In this document: piece after piece, positions 38,191-50,462 of the stretch
Layout: the number at the start of each line of letters is the position of its first letter
Position numbering within the stretch: position 1 is the stretch's first letter
Origin: Prunus persica
Taxonomy: Eukaryota; Streptophyta; Magnoliopsida; Rosales; Rosaceae
Direction: 5' to 3'
Length of the DNA stretch: 64,000 nt
NCBI RefSeq assembly: GCF_000346465.2
Contig: NC_034009.1
Location: 46,927,657-46,991,656 of the forward strand
Translations under genes and position numbers: made by a program
The notes under the pieces: model-generated
What the model was told of the DNA's origin: nothing
Seen by the model: only the letters and a program-made list of their open reading frames with translations
The model's database searches: none

Positions 38191-39242
38191 TATGTTAGAT
38201 GAAGCCAAAACTGTCTCTTTGATCCCTACAATACCTTAACGATAGGTCCAATAAAAGTGTGAATTCTTTTTTTTCTTTAAATAAAATGAAAATAACATAT
38301 TTTAAATCAATATCAACATATACATAAATAAATAAAAACAGTATCTAATGATCAACAACATCTCCAACCTGTTGCATAATCCTTATTGCTATTTGGGATA
38401 GATTTTTTTTTTTTTTGGGGGTCAATAGATAGATTTAAGTTTATAGTCTTACTAGGAATTGAAAATATCAGTACATAGTATGAAATTCAATTTTCTTATA
38501 GTGAGAGAGATATTGAAAGTTGAAACACTTGTGACAACGAGAATCAGCAGAATCACGATGGTTGTGCATTTCATCACGAAGACTAGAATGAGAGAATAAC
38601 ACCCGTTAGAAACATTGTATTTGTAAATTTTATCAAATACGATAAAATTTGCTTTCGAATATTAAAAACCTGATTATATTAAAATTCTTATAATTGTAAA
38701 TTTGTTTTAAAATTTTGATTTCCAATACAATTTAAAATTGGGTTTCGATTATTTGATCTCTTTATTTCTTTTTTAGGCTTAGAATTGAGGGGCTGTTTAC
38801 TTACCATGAATGGAGGAAGTAAGAAATCGGGGAAGTAATGAATCAATATGAGAAGAGTCATTCCAATTAAGCTGTTTATTAACCATATGAAATCAGTATA
38901 AGAATGGAGTTGATTCCCTTTGATATTGTTTACTAATTCTCATGAATCAGAACATAAATTAATTTGATTATTAAATGCCCTGCACATATAAATATATATT
39001 TTTAACCTAAGCAACTTTTAAAAACGAAAATTGAAATAACTTTATTTTATAACTAATGTATAATATAAGATACTATATGATAAGTGATGAAAAAAAATAG
39101 TATATAATAATATAAGGAATATAATATATATATATAATAAAAAAGCAAATATGACATAATGATAAGAAGAATAACAAGACAAGTAAAGTCTAGCAACCAA
39201 GGTGAAAAGGGGAAAAATTTGCTTTTTCCAAAGGTGATAAAT

Positions 39243-39935
39243 GGGTTAATTGTTGATTTGTCTCTTGAACTTGTACCTAACTTTCGATTTACCTCTATCC
39301 TTATTTTTTAGAAAATTAAGAATATGAACTTTTATTTTTTGCCAATTTTTTCCCTGTTGTCTGAATCGTCAACATTTTATCCAATTTGCCATTAAATATA
39401 AAGGTAAATTGGTCAATTTATATATTACAAATAACTAAATACTGAAAAATAAAATAACATTAAATATAAAAATACAAAAAATAAAATAATTTTAATAAAA
39501 ATCAACCCACCACTCCCATAGTCTTATCTCTCTATCTCTCTCCTCCTTTCCTCCTCCTCAAAATTCATCCAATTCCACTAGCCACTACCTTAATTCCAAC
39601 TCACGAAGCCATCAACACCCACCTTTAATTTCAAAAACTCAATATGATTGTTTTGTTTTCACCAATTGAAGCAATACACATTTATTATTTTAAATACCCA
39701 TTTGACTTGGACATTGATAGGCTAAAAGACATAGTGAAAAACATTCTGATCATGTTTATGGGTTCTATATGAGCTTTCCTTTACTCTCATTGACCATTTA
39801 GAGAAAGAGAAAGATAGGAGGGTTCGAGTGGTTGAGCTAGGGGATGAGGAGGTGGGTATGAGTGGGAGAGGAAAGGGTTGTATCCTTTGGATGAGCAGGA
39901 GGGGGTGATAATATTGAATGAAAATACAGTTGGGT

Positions 39936-39970
<35 letters not shown>

Positions 39971-40099
39971 TGTTGAGAATTAGACGGTGAGGGGAAATTG
40001 ATGAAAAAAGAAGTTTGTATCCTTAATTTTCTTAAAGAAAGGATAAGAGGTAAATCAAAAGTTATGTACAAGTTTAGGAGGCAAATCAATAGTTAACCC
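39243..40099. mobile_element. Mutator-like MITE with about 58-bp terminal inverted repeats
   Basis: The left end (GGGTTAATTGTTGATTTG, then TGAACTTGTACCTAACTTT and GATTTACCTC) pairs over about 58 bp, at roughly 80 percent by eye, with the reverse complement of the right end. The flanking 9-mers are GTGATAAAT (39234-39242) and TTAATAAAT (40100-40108), 7 of 9 identical, which fits the 9-bp Mutator duplication. The interior has a CT-rich tract (about 39525-39560) and a GA microsatellite (39940-39968). No transposase is encoded. Confidence 0.75.
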
Positions 40100-40251
40100 T
40101 TAATAAATAGTCATTGAATTTTTTTTAAAGCTTTGGGGTGTTTTGGAATTATTGTATAGTGATAAGGGTATTTTTGGAAGGTAGTAAGAGAAAAAAGGAA
40201 TGAGAATTTGATCAACTACTCCCCTAGTTGAAATCATTCCCCTTCTTTCCG

Positions 40252-40537
40252 CTATCCTCTCCGCACGCGCTTCAGCGTGTGCAAGAGACTTTAAAATATA
40301 TATATATATATATATTTTAGAGTTAAAAAAGATAATGGGTAGTTATGTTCCACAAAAATATGATTCATTATCTGATTTTTCTTTTAATTAAAATTTTTTT
40401 AATATAAAAAAGTGTAAATTTACCATTTTATTCTCATTTAATTAATAATTTTAATTCTTAATTTTTGAATCAACCAATGGTATTTTCTAGTATTTGAATG
40501 TTTCACCATTCTCTACCTTTTGCTTTATATATATAGA
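40252..40537 (-). mobile_element. Short non-autonomous Helitron, copy 2
   Basis: On the minus strand it starts A|TCTATATATATAAAGC and ends with a strong hairpin (GCACACGCTGAAGCGCGTGC) followed by GGAGAGGATAG, where ATAG stands where CTAG is expected. It aligns with the 290-bp Helitron at 9771-10060, which has the intact CTAG end. It is inserted within the hAT-like MITE. Confidence 0.65.
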
Positions 40538-40615
40538 TACCCATAAACATGCTCAGAATTCCTCCAAAACTAGGAAGTAAAATCAGGAATCCTTCACTTT
40601 CAATTCCTGATTTAA

Positions 40616-40800
40616 GGGGGTGTATTCAATTGAGATTTTAAAAGACTATTTATGGATAAATAAGTTCAGTGGATTTTAAAAGACTATTTAAGAATGTAAT
40701 GACTTAAAAGATTTTTTTAAAAGATTTTTATAATCAGGATTTTTTACATTTAGATTTTAAAAGATTTATATCATAAAAAAAAGATTTGAAAGGACCACCA
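40616..40800. mobile_element. Possible truncated MITE
   Basis: Begins GGGGGTGTATTCAATTGAG, a typical terminus of plant PIF/hAT-type MITEs, followed by repeats of gattttaaaagac. A matching inverted right end was not found before the next element. Confidence 0.3.
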
Positions 40801-40818
40801 TAAATATTAGAACATAGG

Positions 40819-41576
40819 TAGGGATGGCAATGGGTCGAATTAAGGGTGGGTATGCCATTCCCATCCCCATCCTCATTAAGCTTTTTTCCCCCATCCCCAC
40901 CTTCATACTCGCAATATTCTTATCAGGGATTCCTCATCCCCACATTCGTTGGGGAACGGGTTCCCCAAGCCTCCCCATCACGGAAGTAAAAACCAATATA
41001 TAACGACTTTGTCGAAAGAAAAAAATGTACTAAGGCAGTACTTATAAGACAATATAAGAATGTTTATATATGTACTGGAAGTTAACTAAATAAATAAGCA
41101 GTGTGGCTTAAGGTTTGTATAAATTATATAAGTATATAATATAAGAATATAAAATATAAAACTAATTCGATACAACTTTAATAGCATATTTATACATACT
41201 ATAATATATATATATACCTCATCAATATATATATATACAGTCCTAATCTCTTGGACTACAGAGGTCTAAGAGATTTGTGGTTACTCACCATTAGATGTAA
41301 ATTCAACGGTTCACTAACTCTTTGAACCATTGGATTAATATCCAACGGTAGGTGATCACAATCTCTTGGACTCATGTGATCCAAGAGATCGGGACTATAT
41401 ATATATACATATCCTAAACGCGGAGGGATTGGGTTGGGGATTAAAATACCATTCTTGCCCCTCCCCGAACACCATATCCAAAAAATTTCCCATACCCTTT
41501 TTATATCCTTCATACCCGACCCATTAGGGTAGAATCTCCACAAACCCTTACCCGCTAGGAAAATTGCAAATCCCTA
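40819..41576. mobile_element. Non-autonomous hAT element with 8-bp target duplication
   Basis: The left end TAGGGATGGCAATGGG pairs with the right end (reverse complement TAGGGATTTGCAATTT). The flanking octamers are AACATAGG (40811-40818) and AACATAAG (41577-41584), 7 of 8 identical, as expected for hAT. The inside has alternating 'ccccatcccc' and 'gggtatg' segments and no transposase. A hairpin-ended MITE is nested at 41238-41397. The right end lies 172 bp before the valyl-tRNA synthetase ATG. Confidence 0.75.
41238..41397. mobile_element. Hairpin-ended palindromic MITE, copy A
   Basis: About 158 bp, inverted overall, flanked by TATATA on both sides. Each end is itself a small inverted repeat: ATCTCTTGGAC, a short loop, then its partner (TCTAAGAGAT on the left, GATCCAAGAGAT on the right). 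The inner arms carry CACC-TTAGATGTAAATTCAACGG-type sequence and its mirror. It matches copy B (54378-54559) in opposite orientation. Confidence 0.8.
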
Positions 41577-41748
41577 AACATAAGTTATTCCTCAGTTAAT
41601 TTTAAGGTTTGTTTAACAACACTCAATTGAAAGAAAAAAAACCGGTCGTCTTCCTGAAAAAACAAAAAAGAAAAAAGAAAACGCCGTCGCCATCGCCATC
41701 GCCGCCGCCTCCTTGAGTATCGCCTCCGCCCTCGTCGTCGTGCCACTG

Positions 41749-44700
41749 ATGTCTCCCGGAATTGAAGAGGCAGATGTCATAAAGAAGAAGAAGAAGGAAA
41801 CAAAGGTTCTCTGTTGCTTGTTTTAGTTTTTGGCTGAGGTTTGTTTTAGTTTTTGGCTGAGGCCTTTTAGGCTTGGTGAAGTGTTGTTTACTGAAGAAGT
41901 TGTTATGTTTCTTTTTTGTTTTTGGGCAGGCAAAAGAGAAAGAGTTGAAAAAGCAAAAAGCTTTAAACAAAGCTCTCAAGCTTCAGGTAATGGCGGTTCA
42001 TGTAGTTTGGTTTTCTTTTCAATTTCTTTGTAGTTTTCTGAACAATTCTTCCAAGATAACAAAGAACCTGTCTTATCTTTGTATGTCAATTTTATTTTGA
42101 AGAACTTAGCAATTCTTCAATGGAAAAGTGAGTGAAAAAAAAAAACTTGTATACCCTCTCGATTCCATGCCTGGCAAAGGGTGGTAATAAGTCATTACAG
42201 AATCAATGATGGATTCATGGTAAAATCCTTCCATGATTATTTTTTATTTTATACTATTTGCAATTTTTGGGCTGATAAAGGAATCAAATGGTATAATTCT
42301 TTTGTTGGTTGATCGGAGGATTAGAAACTTGACTATTGCTTTCCAATTGGCTGTTCTTGCAAACTTGTTTTGGCCCCAGGGCGCCTGTAGATGCAATCTG
42401 GTCTTAGATGCAGATTTTTGTCACATTATCATAGAATATCAATGCAATGATGAAATGCTAACGTGTATTTATTTATTCACTTAAAAAAAAAAAAAATCAT
42501 CAAGGAGCAACAAGCAAGTCCTTGTACTTCTAAGACGAGTAAAAAAAAGATTGTGAGGCTTTATGATGAGGAAGATGAAAATGCAAAGGACCCAGAGACT
42601 CCATTTGGAGAGAAGAAACGGATGGCTGGTCAAATGACAAAAATCTACTATCCAAGAGCTGTAGAGAAATCGTGAGTGTATTGTTCTTTTCACGATTAAT
42701 TCTCCCCTAAATTGTACTTGTAGTTTCTTCATATTTCTATACTTGCTGATTTAGGTGGTATGAGTGGTGGGAGAAAATGGGGTTCTTCTTGGCAGATGCT
42801 AACAGCTCCAAACCTCCATTTGTGATTGTGAGTGTCATACTGCTCCAAACTAACTTCTTGGGTTTTCATTGATATGGTTAAACAGAAAAAAAGTGTGAGA
42901 AGATTAACCAGGTTTGAGATATATTGCAGGTTTTGCCTCCCCCCAATGTGACTGGTACCCTTCACATAGGCCATGCTCTTACTGCTGCTATTGAGGTCAC
43001 ATCTTTACATAAATTCCTGAGTTTGTGCTCACCATCTGTTAGGGTGTTTAAAGAAAGTTGTATGTCGTTTTGCTATATGCAGGACACTATCATTCGATGG
43101 CGTAGAATGTCCGGTTACAATACCTTGTGGGTGCCTGGAATGGATCATGCCGGGATAGCAACACAGGTTGTGTTCCTTTTCTTTACTAAATGGTTGAGGT
43201 TCGTTTTTTCATTTTTGGTGGAATGGAGGCAAATGGTTAAGTTTTATAAATATTACATTACCATTATGACCAAAAGTAGTTACTGCATTGCCTTCATTCC
43301 AGCATTTCACAGAAATTTAACTTAACCCTTGTGCCACAAGTATGTTATTCTGTTGTATATCTGGCCTTACTTTGGGTGTAGGGGATACACCCTTTCTTGT
43401 TAGAGCAGTTTCTTATAGCCCATGACAATGAATTATTAATCTAATCGTATGTTGACCATACATATATGCATTACTTTTGCTTTTCATGGATCTGGATTTA
43501 TCTTCATTACATATGTATTCGTTTGCTGGCGATGATGTCCATTTGCTTATTATAGGTTGTTGTTGAAAAGAAGCTTATGAGTGAAAAACATTTAACCAGA
43601 CACGACATTGGTCGTGAGGAATTTGTGGCTGAGGTAAGCTTGAACTGCAGTTAGCTGGAAATAGATCCCTTAAATAATTCTGATGTTCTCAGAGTTTCTG
43701 AAAACGTTCTTACCCATTCATACTGTTGGTTGGTTTACTGTTGTGAAAGGTTTGGGAATGGAAAAAAAAGCATGGGAGCACCATTTTACAGCAGTTGCGC
43801 CGTTTGGGTGCTTCACTAGATTGGTCCCGTGAGGTACGGATTTGAGTTACATGGAGCTTGATTTGACTTGGTTCGGAACAAAGTATTAGTGGTCTTGTTG
43901 AATTGCTTAAGTGGTTTACTAGACCAAGTCATGAAGATCTCTGTATATCTCTCTCTGTCTCTCTCTTTCTCTCTCTATCTCTGTGTGTGTGTTCTTGATA
44001 AAGCCTTTGTTTTTCCTTTGTTTTTAGTGCTTCACTATGGATCAGAAAAGGTCAAATGCTGTGACAGAGGCTTTTGTAAGGCTTCATAAGCAAGGGCTTC
44101 TCTACAGGTATGCTCAGCATAGGAGAATATTAGGGGGACACTTCTTTGCTTATTGTGTGTTTCCCAGCTCAGAGATCTATGCTAATCTGAATCTAACCTT
44201 CCTTGATAAAAACAATATATAGGATATCTGTTAATAATTTCAGAGGAGAAGATATTACTGTTGTGTTGTTCTAGGTTTAATATTAATTTGGTGGTGGATG
44301 CTAGCTCTATCCTTCGGGTTCTTGATTGACTTCGTGTGTATATTTTGTTTAGTTATATAGTTCAGTTGGGATAAGGATTGGATCATGATAATAGTGTACT
44401 ACAATTGACTTATTCAATCATCCACACCTATACCTCATCCTCTCGTCTTTGTCTTTTTCTTCAGTTTGGTTGGTAAGCTTACTGGATTTGTCGGTATGTT
44501 TTGTTTTGCAGGGATAATCGCATAGTGAATTGGGATTGTGTGTTGCGCACAGCAATATCTGACATTGAGGTCAGTCTTCTCCTTTTACCTTCATATTTTC
44601 CCTAATTTTTTTTAGCATTTATGGAATTTTCTTGGTGTATAAAGGTGGATTACATTGATATAGAAGAAAGGACACTACTGATGGTTCCTGGATATGAGAA

Positions 44701-47700
44701 CCCTGTGGAGTTTGGCATTCTAACTTCTTTTGCATACCCTCTGGAGGAAGATTTAGGTGAGATTGTGGTGGCCACCACAAGAGTGGAAACTATGCTTGGT
44801 GATACTGCTATTGCTGTGCACCCTAATGACGAGAGGTATCGGCATCTTCATGGAAAACATGCCATCCATCCTTTCAATGGAAGAAGGATTCGTATAGTAT
44901 GTGATGAAATTCTTGTTGATCCAGAATTTGGGACTGGTGCTGTGAAGGTATAGTTTAACATATAAGTTGCGAGTGATTGCATTAAATTTCTTTTCCTAGT
45001 TTATGTTTCAGGGATGTAAAGGTTTTTTGCTCTTTTTCTTTGCCTCCCGCAGATTACCCCAGCCCATGATCCTAATGACTTTAATGTTGGAAAGCGCCAT
45101 AATCTTGAGTTCATTAACATCTTTACTGATGACGGAAAAATAAGCCAGGAGGGTGGAGAATTTGAAGGAATGCCACGTTTCAAAGCCCGAGAGGCAGTGA
45201 CTGAAGCACTAAAGAAGAAGGTATCTATTTTACATTACTACAGTGCTTTGAAACCTATATACTGATCATCAACGTACCTATGTGACTGATAAATGCTTAA
45301 CGAAGAGATCGGTATATTTGTTATTGGTGGTGACCTCCTGAGCTAGACTGTCGCTGCTAGAAGTAATATCTCTGACACTTTGACCGACACTCTCCTTCCT
45401 CTCTTCAATACTCTTGTCCACCTGGATACTCTGTCAAACAATGAATTTTGAAGCTGAAATTGTTTGCATTCCCTTCATCCCATACACAGAAATTTAACAT
45501 AATTTGTAATTGCATCACTTATCAGCATCATCAGTCTGTAGTTGCACAATCTTGCTAGTTGATGGAGGGTACTGTCTATTTGCGTCAGTTTCTCTATGGT
45601 GTTATAAATGTTTTGATGACAGTTTTCTCATGGCATTTAGGGCCTCTTCAAAGAAGCAAAGAACAATGAGATGCGCCTTGGAATTTGCTCTAGAAGCCAA
45701 GATGTTGTGGAACCCATGATAAAGCCCCAATGGTACCTTAAATGCCATGGTATGGGAAAGCAAGCCCTTGATGCTGCCATAGATGATGAAGATAGAAAGC
45801 TTGAGATCATCCCCAGACAGTATACTTCTGAATGGAAGAGGTCTTATCCTTTGAAACATGCATGCGTTATTTATTTATTTATTTTTTGTCTATTTTATTT
45901 TCTTTCTATACTTCATCAGTTTCCTATAAAAGGAAAAAATTACTTAGTTCTGGTCTAACTATCACAGATGGCTTGAAAACATTCGTGATTGGTGCGTTTC
46001 GAGGCAACTTTGGTGGGGTCACCGTGTTCCTGCTTGGTATATTGTATATCAGAGTGATAAGCCGGAATATTTTGGAGTAGTTGATGCGCGATGGGTGGTT
46101 GCAAGAAATGAGGAAGAGGCTCATGCACAGGCTAGTGATACATATGAGGGGAAGTTTCAATTAATTCAGGATCCTGATGTCCTTGACACATGGTTTTCTT
46201 CTGGTCTCTTCCCAATGTCTGTGTTGGGCTGGCCAGATGACACTGAAGATCTAAAGGCGTTTTATCCGACTTCAGTTCTTGAAACTGGGCATGATATTCT
46301 TTTTTTCTGGGTTGCCCGTATGGTCATGCTCGGAATGACATTGGGTGGCAATGTACCTTTTACCAAGGTGTGCATAATTTTTTCATTTTTTATATTATAG
46401 ATGGGGATCCATGCTATAAACAGCTTTTTAAAAAAAAGTGGAGTGAGGCACATCTCATAGCAAGGCATCAGGATTTTTTTTTAAAAAAGCATCTTTTGTT
46501 TAGCTAGCTTCTTCTCATAGCAAGAAAGCTGAAAACAAGCTTTCCCTCATTCAAATCAGGAGGCTTTTTGTTTATTATTATATATATATTTTCATTTCAT
46601 TAAGGGTGGGTTTTAAAACAAGCAAGTGGAAGTAAGCTGCAAGATTGTGCACTTTATGCTCTGATTTTATGCACAGAAAGCGTGTGATGATTTTTATTTT
46701 ATGTTTTGCTTACTGAAGTGACAGTGAACTTTTGTCGGTCTGCAGGTATATTTGCACCCGATGATTCGTGATGCACATGGGCGTAAAATGTCGAAATCGT
46801 TGGGAAATGTCATTGATCCAGTTGATGTAATAAATGGTGTCACCCTTGAAGTTCTACAGAAGAAGCTTTTAGAGGGAAATTTGGATGCCAAGGAAGTAGC
46901 TTCCTCGGAAGAAGGTCTAAAGAAAGACTTTCCTAATGGGATTGAGGAATGTGGTGCAGATGCACTGCATTTTGCTCTTGTGTCTTATACTGCTCAGGTT
47001 TAGACTTCTATCTTACTATTTTATTCAAGTAATTGTTTTCTCACATGGATCTAATAATCTATTTCATTGTCTTGACAGCATGATAAGATAAATCTGGACG
47101 TCCAAAGGGTTGAGGGCTATAGTATCTGGTGTAATAAATTGTGGAATGCAGTACGATTTGCTCTGAGCATACTTGGGGATGAATATGTTCCACCTTCAAG
47201 TGTAAATCCAAATGTGTTTCCATTTAGTTGCCAGTGGATACTATCGGTACTGAATAAGGCCATATCCAAAACTGCTTTGTCACTGGAATCGTACGAGTTA
47301 TCAGATGCAGCCACTGCAGTGCATGCTTGGTGGCAGTACCAGTTGTGTGATGTTTTTATTGAAGCTATCAAGCCTTACTTTTCTGGTAACAATCCAAAGT
47401 TTGTGTCTGAAAGGGGTTTTGCACGAGACACACTATGGTTATGTCTTGACAATGGGCTACGGTTGCTCCATCCGTTTATGCCATTTGTCACAGAAGAACT
47501 GTGGCAGCGTCTTCCATCTTCAGGGAGTCACAAGAGGGCAACATCAATTATGATATGTGATTACCCATCCACTATAGAGGTTAGTTTAGTTTTACTAAAA
47601 GAGAGGCACAACAGAATAATACATAGTTGCTTTCTTTGAACATGCACGTAGTAATGTGATATGATATCCGATAAACCATAGTATAATTGTGTAAAACCTT

Positions 47701-49208
47701 CGGCTGATTTTACACAGCAGCCACAAGCTCATGTAGGCCATGTCCCAAGTTCATATGGATCATGGTTTGTTTTAAGTTCTTTCACTATTCACTTGATATT
47801 TAATTTTCTTATATTGTTGTGTAATAAATGAGGAAATTGCTTTTTTTCCTCTCGTCCTCTTTTTTAACTTTTAACTATGTTGCTGACCAGCCTAAACTAG
47901 AGGCAAATGGTCCTGCAAAAAGTTCACTTGCTTCATTACTCTTCTTAGGCCATAAAGGACTGCACATACAATGTTTGACTATTGATCTGAAATGAGTTTG
48001 TGTAGTAACTACCTCCGTCATGTTATTCTTCCAGTACTGGACAAATGAAAGGGTGGAGTCTGAGATGAACCTTATAGAGTCTCTTGTGAAATCTCTCCGT
48101 TCACTTGCAAAAGAAAGTCGTGAAAGGTACATCTTGTTAGTGCAGTGTGACATCTTTCCTGTTTCTTAAGATCTCTGAACTTTTGATATGTCATGTTATA
48201 AGTTGGATATAACCAGTTTCTCATTCTCTTTCTATGTGTTCTTATAGGCGATCAGCTTTTGTGATTTGTCAAACGATTTTGGATCGGCAGATAATATGCA
48301 GCCATCAACTGGAGATTGAAACTCTTGCCTATTTGTCATCTTTGACGGTAAATGATATGCTTTGCTTTCAAAATATCTGCTTTAGCATATTTTCTTTCGA
48401 CAATAATTCTTTTGCCCCTTGGTGCTGAACAAAAGGATGCCTTATTCTTATCCCTACAGGTAGTCAGCCCAAATGACTGCTTTCCACTGCCAACCGAATC
48501 CGATGGATATGTGATGTCTGATGTAAATGAAAACCTTTCGGTTTTTCTGAAGGTTCCAAGAGTAAAGGCAGACCCTGAAAAGATCAGAGAGAAGATGGAA
48601 AAACTCATACTGTAAGCACATTATTCAAAGATTTTACTCGTGATGCATTGCACTGTTCTATTTATCATTCGTGATATTTGTAAATTGGCCTTTGATTGGT
48701 TGGTTGCTTATTTTGCCAAAGTGAGGAAGGGGGAGGGGTTTTTTCACACACACACACTATCAAGGTGTCACGGGGTTGGTTGCTTATTTTGTAGTAATGG
48801 TTCTTAGGGATGTTCTCTTAATCACAAGGCAAACATATTTTTTCAGAAAACTGTGCAAATCTTGGATTTCAATACATTATAATTGTAATGTGTATAATGT
48901 TATTCAAAGATGAGTCAAAAGGTGTTCTGGATTTGGATTATTACCTAGGATGGTTGTCAATCTGGTGTTTTTGGGTAAATGGCTTTGAATTTTGCATTGG
49001 TTTCTTTCTGTTTAGGACTTGAATAACACTAGTCCACTGGTAGGTACTAATTGATTTTATTATAACTAACAGGCAACGGGAAAATCTGCTGTTGATGATA
49101 AGTGCTCCTGGGTACCAAGAAAAGACCTCTGAGAAGATTCAAGAATCTAATGCGCACAAGCTAGCCTCCTTGGAAAAGCAAATGAAGTCTTTGAAAATGC
49201 AGTCTTAA
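41749..49208 (+). CDS. Valine--tRNA ligase (cytosolic/mitochondrial type, TWN2/VALRS1-like)
   Basis: Twenty phase-consistent GT-AG exons: 41749-41805, 41930-41986, 42505-42671, 42755-42827, 42930-42995, 43083-43166, 43556-43633, 43750-43833, 44028-44107, 44512-44569, 44645-44947, 45053-45220, 45641-45840, 45968-46367, 46746-46997, 47079-47579, 48035-48126, 48248-48347, 48460-48611, 49073-49208; 1035 residues. It charges tRNA-Val. The N-terminus is a Lys-rich coil ([14 protein letters not shown]). The class I HIGH signature is [15 protein letters not shown] and the KMSKS loop [11 protein letters not shown]. The editing domain includes [18 protein letters not shown] and [16 protein letters not shown]; the anticodon-binding region includes [16 protein letters not shown]; a C-terminal coiled coil follows. 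It is shorter than the Arabidopsis enzyme (about 1108) at both ends, with no N-terminal presequence from the ATG. The exon 3 acceptor (TCATCAAG|GAG) follows an A-run rather than pyrimidines. Confidence 0.95.
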
Positions 49209-50462
49209 AAGGGACGCTTTGATATTTATAATATAGTTATTATTTTTTAAATTTTGAATATTGTAGTTTAATTTGCAAATAGGGTGATTATTGCATTGGT
49301 ATTGCATCTTACAATTTATTTAAAAAAAGATACAAGCGATAGTCTAAACTACAAGGGAAGGGTTTGCAAGTCAAGATCCTTTTTCTTCGGGCTAAACCTG
49401 GTTGACATTGCATCTCACTTGTTAATTGTACATGATCAGACTATTTTTTAAAAGGGTTATTATGGCATTGGTCCCTCAACTTGTACTTGATTTGTACTTT
49501 GCTCCCTGAATTCGGTTATTGACTTCTCTTGTCCTCGCGCTTTTACTTGTCCCTCGCTTTCGTCATTGTTATTAAATTATGTCAAGTTTTTTGTTTATTT
49601 TAAGAGCATCCACAATGATTGTTGATTAGTTCAATTTTAGCATTTATTGAATTGAAATACAACTTTACTTGCAATGGTACAATTTAATAGCTTCAGATCA
49701 ATAGTTATATTACTTACATGTTCTTTTTACGTACTCAAATCAAATAAGTAAATTTAGGTTTTAGCCACACAAAAACTCACTTTTGGAAAAAACCAAAATT
49801 TTTCTGAAAAAGATAGAAAAACCCTTCAACTTTCAAATCAAAGACATGCAAATGTAAAGGATGCATTAGGAATTCAAAAATAATAAGGGCATTTTTGTCC
49901 ATTTTGGCTTCTTTTAAAAATATCTCTCTCCTTTGGCCTTTTCCAAAATGTCCTCAATAACACTAAAAAATTGTACCATTGAAATATTCTCAAAGAGATC
50001 TTTAAAAAGGGACCAATTTTAAATATATTACTCATTGGAATTGATTGAAAGGATGAAAGCAAATCAACAAACAAAGATTTGAAGCACATTTGGAGGCTAC
50101 ATTCCAAATTCAACAGACAATTTGCAATACAATACTTTCAATTTAGAGTAGGAACACCAGTTGGTGACTACAGCTGATTGAATTCATTACCAAGTAGCTT
50201 ACACTGTACAGTCAATCGATAACAACATACTGGAAGTTTGACAATGGCCCCCCGGCAAAGATTTCAATGAACAAATAATACGAGCTGCTCTCAACGAAAT
50301 TCACGCTTATATTTCCTTTAAGTAGTGCTCCACTATTGCATCTCACTTATTAACTGTACATGATCAGACTATTTGTAAAAATCTGCGGAGTACACCAACT
50401 CGTATCTGCAGAAGAATGTAACGATATCATCTTGTGTTCCTCTTTGTTTCAGCTAAAAAATG
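49209..50462. other. Spacer between convergent valyl-tRNA synthetase and NFU genes
   Basis: Contains a partial family-3 dispersed repeat (about 49329-49420) and a degenerate MITE-like segment (about 49455-49600, ggttattatggcattggtccctcaac). No gene is supported. Confidence 0.5.

Larger units (their letters stand above)
36991..38788. other. AT-rich spacer with MITE/SINE debris
   Basis: Bases about 37136-37300 resemble a degenerate Mutator-like MITE end (gggtaaattacatattaatccc). A family-3 SINE-like copy lies at 37790-37895 and a family-2 SINE at 38067-38190. No gene is seen. Confidence 0.5.
38789..40554. mobile_element. hAT-like MITE interrupted by two later insertions
   Basis: The left end begins GGGGCTGTTTACTTACC at 38789, a common plant MITE terminus. 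A diverged inverse (GAGCATGTTTATGGGTA on the minus strand) ends at 40554. Flanks are AGAATTGA (38781-38788) and AGAATTCC (40555-40562), 6 of 8 bases equal, as an 8-bp hAT-type target duplication would be. Inside lie a Mutator-like MITE (39243-40099) and a Helitron (40252-40537); removing them leaves roughly 610 bp. The right terminus is diverged, so the boundary is less sure than those of the inner elements. Confidence 0.45.
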
